DNA of 6,626 nt from contig CALFQW010000048.1 in NCBI GenBank assembly GCA_937919305.1, positions 1 to 6,626 on the forward strand, in the 5' to 3' direction. Shown piece by piece: positions 5,004 through 6,626 of the stretch; position 1 is the first letter of the stretch, and each line of letters begins with the position of its first letter. The stretch is from an uncultured Candidatus Saccharibacteria bacterium (GTDB taxonomy: Bacteria > Patescibacteriota > Saccharimonadia > Saccharimonadales > Saccharimonadaceae). The notes beneath the pieces are model-generated. The model did not search any database. It was given only the letters and a program-made list of their open reading frames with translations, and was not told the origin of the DNA. Both the position numbers and the translations under genes were made by a program.

Positions 5004-5522
5004 ATGCAAAAGCAGTTTGAGGGACAACGTGAAGGAGAAGAAGTGCTCCTCGTTTTTCGCCGTCACGTCATTGCACTCAGAAAAGGCTTCTACTCCATAC
5101 TTATCCCGTTTCTCATAGCTAGCTTGCCGATGTTATTTGCACCCGGAGAGCTCAATTTCCTCTTCGTCTCCTTCGGTGGGCTGGGGATCGGATTGTTGTT
5201 GTTTTTTTATCACTGGATAGGTTGGTACTATACACTTTATGTTTTAACTGATCAGAGATTGAGACAAACATCTCAAGAAGGTCTCTTCGACAAGAATGTT
5301 ATAGACCTACCATTATCAAAGGTGCAGAATATCAGTTATAATGTGCCAGGGTTGAGTGGTGAAATGTTCAAGTTTGGCACCTTAGTTATCCAGACCTATG
5401 TAGGTGACTTAACCCTTGATAGGATTGATCATCCTGCTGAAGTATACAATAAGCTACAGGATGCTGTTGATAACGCAACAAATAAGAATGGTACTGAGGT
5501 TTATGAAGAGATTGAAAGCTAA
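5004..5522 (+). CDS. Membrane protein with bacterial PH (bPH2/YdbS-like, DUF304-type) domain
   Basis: This 172-residue protein has a short polar N-terminus (EGQREGEEVLLVFRRHV), two hydrophobic segments (about 29-46 and 51-72) forming a hairpin, and a C-terminal pleckstrin-like domain (about 73-155). The latter begins with the family's typical WYYTLYVLTDQRLRQ and continues to LPLSKVQNISYNVPGL and FGTLVIQTYVGDLTLDRIDHPAEVY. This layout matches membrane-flanked bPH2/YdbS-like proteins. With both termini in the cytoplasm the PH fold would face inward. The biochemical role of the family is poorly defined, so no reaction is assigned. There are no cysteines. The last 20 bases overlap the start of the peptidyl-prolyl isomerase gene, indicating one message and possibly a shared membrane process. 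The start at 5004 lacks a good ribosome-binding site but gives the expected N-terminus. Confidence 0.85.
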   Translation: MQKQFEGQREGEEVLLVFRRHVIALRKGFYSILIPFLIASLPMLFAPGELNFLFVSFGGLGIGLLLFFYHWIGWYYTLYVLTDQRLRQTSQEGLFDKNVIDLPLSKVQNISYNVPGLSGEMFKFGTLVIQTYVGDLTLDRIDHPAEVYNKLQDAVDNATNKNGTEVYEEIES

Positions 5523-6525
5523 AATATTGAGAAAGAAGAGCCCCGATAAAGCGGGTCGTATTACGAATGAAACAGTTGCAGAACATCGTGAGGACATACT
5601 TGCTGGCGGTAGGCGATTCAAATATCCGATTCAGTACGTAAAGCACAAGCTCGTGCTCAACAGCTTACTTATTACCGCAACTGCGCTGTTGGTGATGACG
5701 GCGTTGTTTTGGTATCTACTTTACGTCGCTCAGTACAACTCGAAGTTCATCTATAGGCTGACTCAGCTTGTGCCAGTGCCCGTGGCGCAAGTCGATGGAC
5801 ACTATGTCAGGTATAGTGACTATCTCAAGAAGTATAGAAGCGATATATTTTCACTAGTGAAACAGGAACAGATTGATCTCAACAGTGCTGATGGCGAACG
5901 TCAGTCAGACTATTATAAGCGTCAAGAGTTAAACAGTGCTATAAAAGACGCATACGCTCAAAAGCTTGCTAATGAACTCGGTATCTCAGTCAGCAATGCT
6001 GAGATTGATGCTTTCATAACCAGCAGTGTTAATAGTAAAGCTATTAGCTTGGAGGCGTATGAAAAAACTGTCCTCAGAGATTTCTATGATTGGTCACTGG
6101 ACGAATATCGAGGTGTTGTGCGCACCAGGCTGCTCACGCAACGAGTAAGCTTTGCTATAGACGACGCGGCAAAATCAAAAGCTACAGAACTACAACGTCA
6201 AGCGGCAGCAGGGCAAGATTTTGCAACACTTGCTAAGGCTAGCTCAGATGATCAGGCTACTCAAGCACAAGGTGGGGATATGGGGCAATTACCTATCGCG
6301 AGCCAGGACCCTAACGGTCTGATCGAGCAAGCTGCGAAACTCGATGCTGGTCAAGTTTCGGGGTTGATTCAAGGACGTGATGGATACTACGTGATAAAAC
6401 TTGCTTCGAAAGATACGGTCAACGTTCGCTTTTCTATGATAAAGGTCGAGCTGAAAGAGTTCGACAAGCGGTTTGAAGACATCAAAAAGCAAGACAAGAT
6501 CGAAGAATATATAGACGTTGAGTAG
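5503..6525 (+). CDS. Membrane-anchored SurA/PpiC-type peptidyl-prolyl cis-trans isomerase
   Basis: From ATG 5503 the protein is 340 residues. A basic cytoplasmic segment of about 48 residues (including ITNETVAEHREDIL) is followed by one transmembrane helix (about 50-77) and an extracytoplasmic part. Residues about 90-215 look like a SurA N-terminal chaperone domain (VAQVDGHYVRYSDYLKKY, then a helical region with LANELGISVSNAEIDAFI). Residues about 220-305 form a parvulin rotamase domain with the recognisable AAAGQDFATLAKASSDD, GGDMGQLP and GRDGYYVIKL segments. The likely role is folding or chaperoning of exported proteins on the outer face of the membrane, possibly including pilins. ATG 5503 is preferred because GAGG lies at 5496-5499 (3-base spacing, rather short) and the protein then begins MKRLKAKILRKK. 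Frames opening at 5416 or 5488 would sit deeper inside the PH-domain gene. The 20-base overlap points to translational coupling. No cysteines occur. Trigger-like foldase PrsA is the nearest functional analogue in Gram-positives. Confidence 0.88.
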   Translation: MKRLKAKILRKKSPDKAGRITNETVAEHREDILAGGRRFKYPIQYVKHKLVLNSLLITATALLVMTALFWYLLYVAQYNSKFIYRLTQLVPVPVAQVDGHYVRYSDYLKKYRSDIFSLVKQEQIDLNSADGERQSDYYKRQELNSAIKDAYAQKLANELGISVSNAEIDAFITSSVNSKAISLEAYEKTVLRDFYDWSLDEYRGVVRTRLLTQRVSFAIDDAAKSKATELQRQAAAGQDFATLAKASSDDQATQAQGGDMGQLPIASQDPNGLIEQAAKLDAGQVSGLIQGRDGYYVIKLASKDTVNVRFSMIKVELKEFDKRFEDIKKQDKIEEYIDVE

Positions 6526-6534
6526 TCCCAGCAT

Positions 6535-6558
6535 AAAAACCTGCTCAAAAGCAGGTTT
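6535..6558 (-). terminator. Intrinsic terminator of the tRNA-Asp gene, possibly also acting on the opposite strand
   Basis: AAACCTGC (6537-6544) pairs perfectly with GCAGGTTT (6551-6558) across a six-base loop. Read on the minus strand, the last stem bases merge into five consecutive Ts (6539-6535), just 12 bases after the tRNA end at 6571. On the plus strand the hairpin lies 11 bases after the isomerase stop but is followed only by TTT then CAATC, so it would be a weaker terminator for that gene. Confidence 0.75.
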
Positions 6559-6570
6559 CAATCTCAGATG

Positions 6571-6626
6571 TGGCGGGCCCGACCGGATTCGAACCGGCGA
6601 TCTCCTCCGTGACAGGGAGGCGTGAT
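6571..6626 (-). tRNA. tRNA-Asp, anticodon GUC, 5' part beyond the window
   Basis: The minus strand reads, toward its 3' end, the last base of the D loop and the 3' half of the D stem. Then come the anticodon stem-loop CCTCC-CTGTCAC-GGAGG with GTC at plus positions 6611-6613, a five-base variable loop, the T arm (GCCGG TTCGAAT CCGGT), acceptor strand CGGGCCC, discriminator G and encoded CCA (6571-6573). G73 and the GUC anticodon are both expected for aspartate. About 20 bases of the 5' side are missing at the window edge. Confidence 0.93.

Noticed and set aside
5386..5646. Minus-strand 86-residue ORF across the PH-domain/isomerase junction
   Set aside because: It is antisense to two well-supported genes and has no motif.

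Overview
The window looks like chromosomal DNA from a Patescibacteria/CPR bacterium, most likely a Saccharibacteria (TM7) relative. This is inferred from remembered family resemblance, not from a search. The clues are very short spacers, overlapping genes, GDTLIEV- and RGFVSI-type pilin leaders, a membrane-flanked bacterial PH-domain protein followed by a membrane-anchored parvulin with an ITNETVAEHRE-type cytoplasmic segment, and a long form of nucleoside diphosphate kinase. The standard genetic code reads cleanly through every gene. All recognised genes stop with TAA or TAG.

Positions 1-2472, plus strand, hold a compact type IV pilin-like operon. It contains the probable tail of an upstream gene (2-130), then a PilV/GspI-like pilin (121-723), a PilW/GspJ-like pilin (713-1375) and a large PilX/GspK-like protein (1393-2472). 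The first two junctions overlap by 10-11 bases. The order and the individual features fit the minor-pilin (H)-I-J-K set, which primes and caps pili or pseudopili. No pilus ATPase, platform or secretin gene lies in the window.

Positions 2519-3439, minus strand, encode a XerC/XerD-type tyrosine recombinase with all six catalytic residues. It converges on the pilin operon and diverges from uppP. Positions 3505-4296 (uppP, undecaprenyl-diphosphate phosphatase) and 4329-4844 (ndk) follow on the plus strand, with a likely ndk promoter inside the end of uppP.

Positions 4892-4966 are tRNA-Arg(CCU), preceded by a consensus -10 box. Next come a two-TM PH-domain membrane protein (5004-5522) and an overlapping membrane-anchored SurA/PpiC-type peptidyl-prolyl isomerase (5503-6525). 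The window closes with a minus-strand tRNA-Asp(GUC), cut by the window edge, and its hairpin terminator.

The common theme is the cell surface: pilus assembly, recycling of the lipid carrier for peptidoglycan precursors, and folding of exported proteins. Housekeeping genes (xer, ndk, two tRNAs) are mixed in. Several genes have a -10-like box so close to the start codon that leaderless transcripts are plausible. I see no CRISPR array, insertion sequence, prophage or toxin-antitoxin locus, and no clearly new system.
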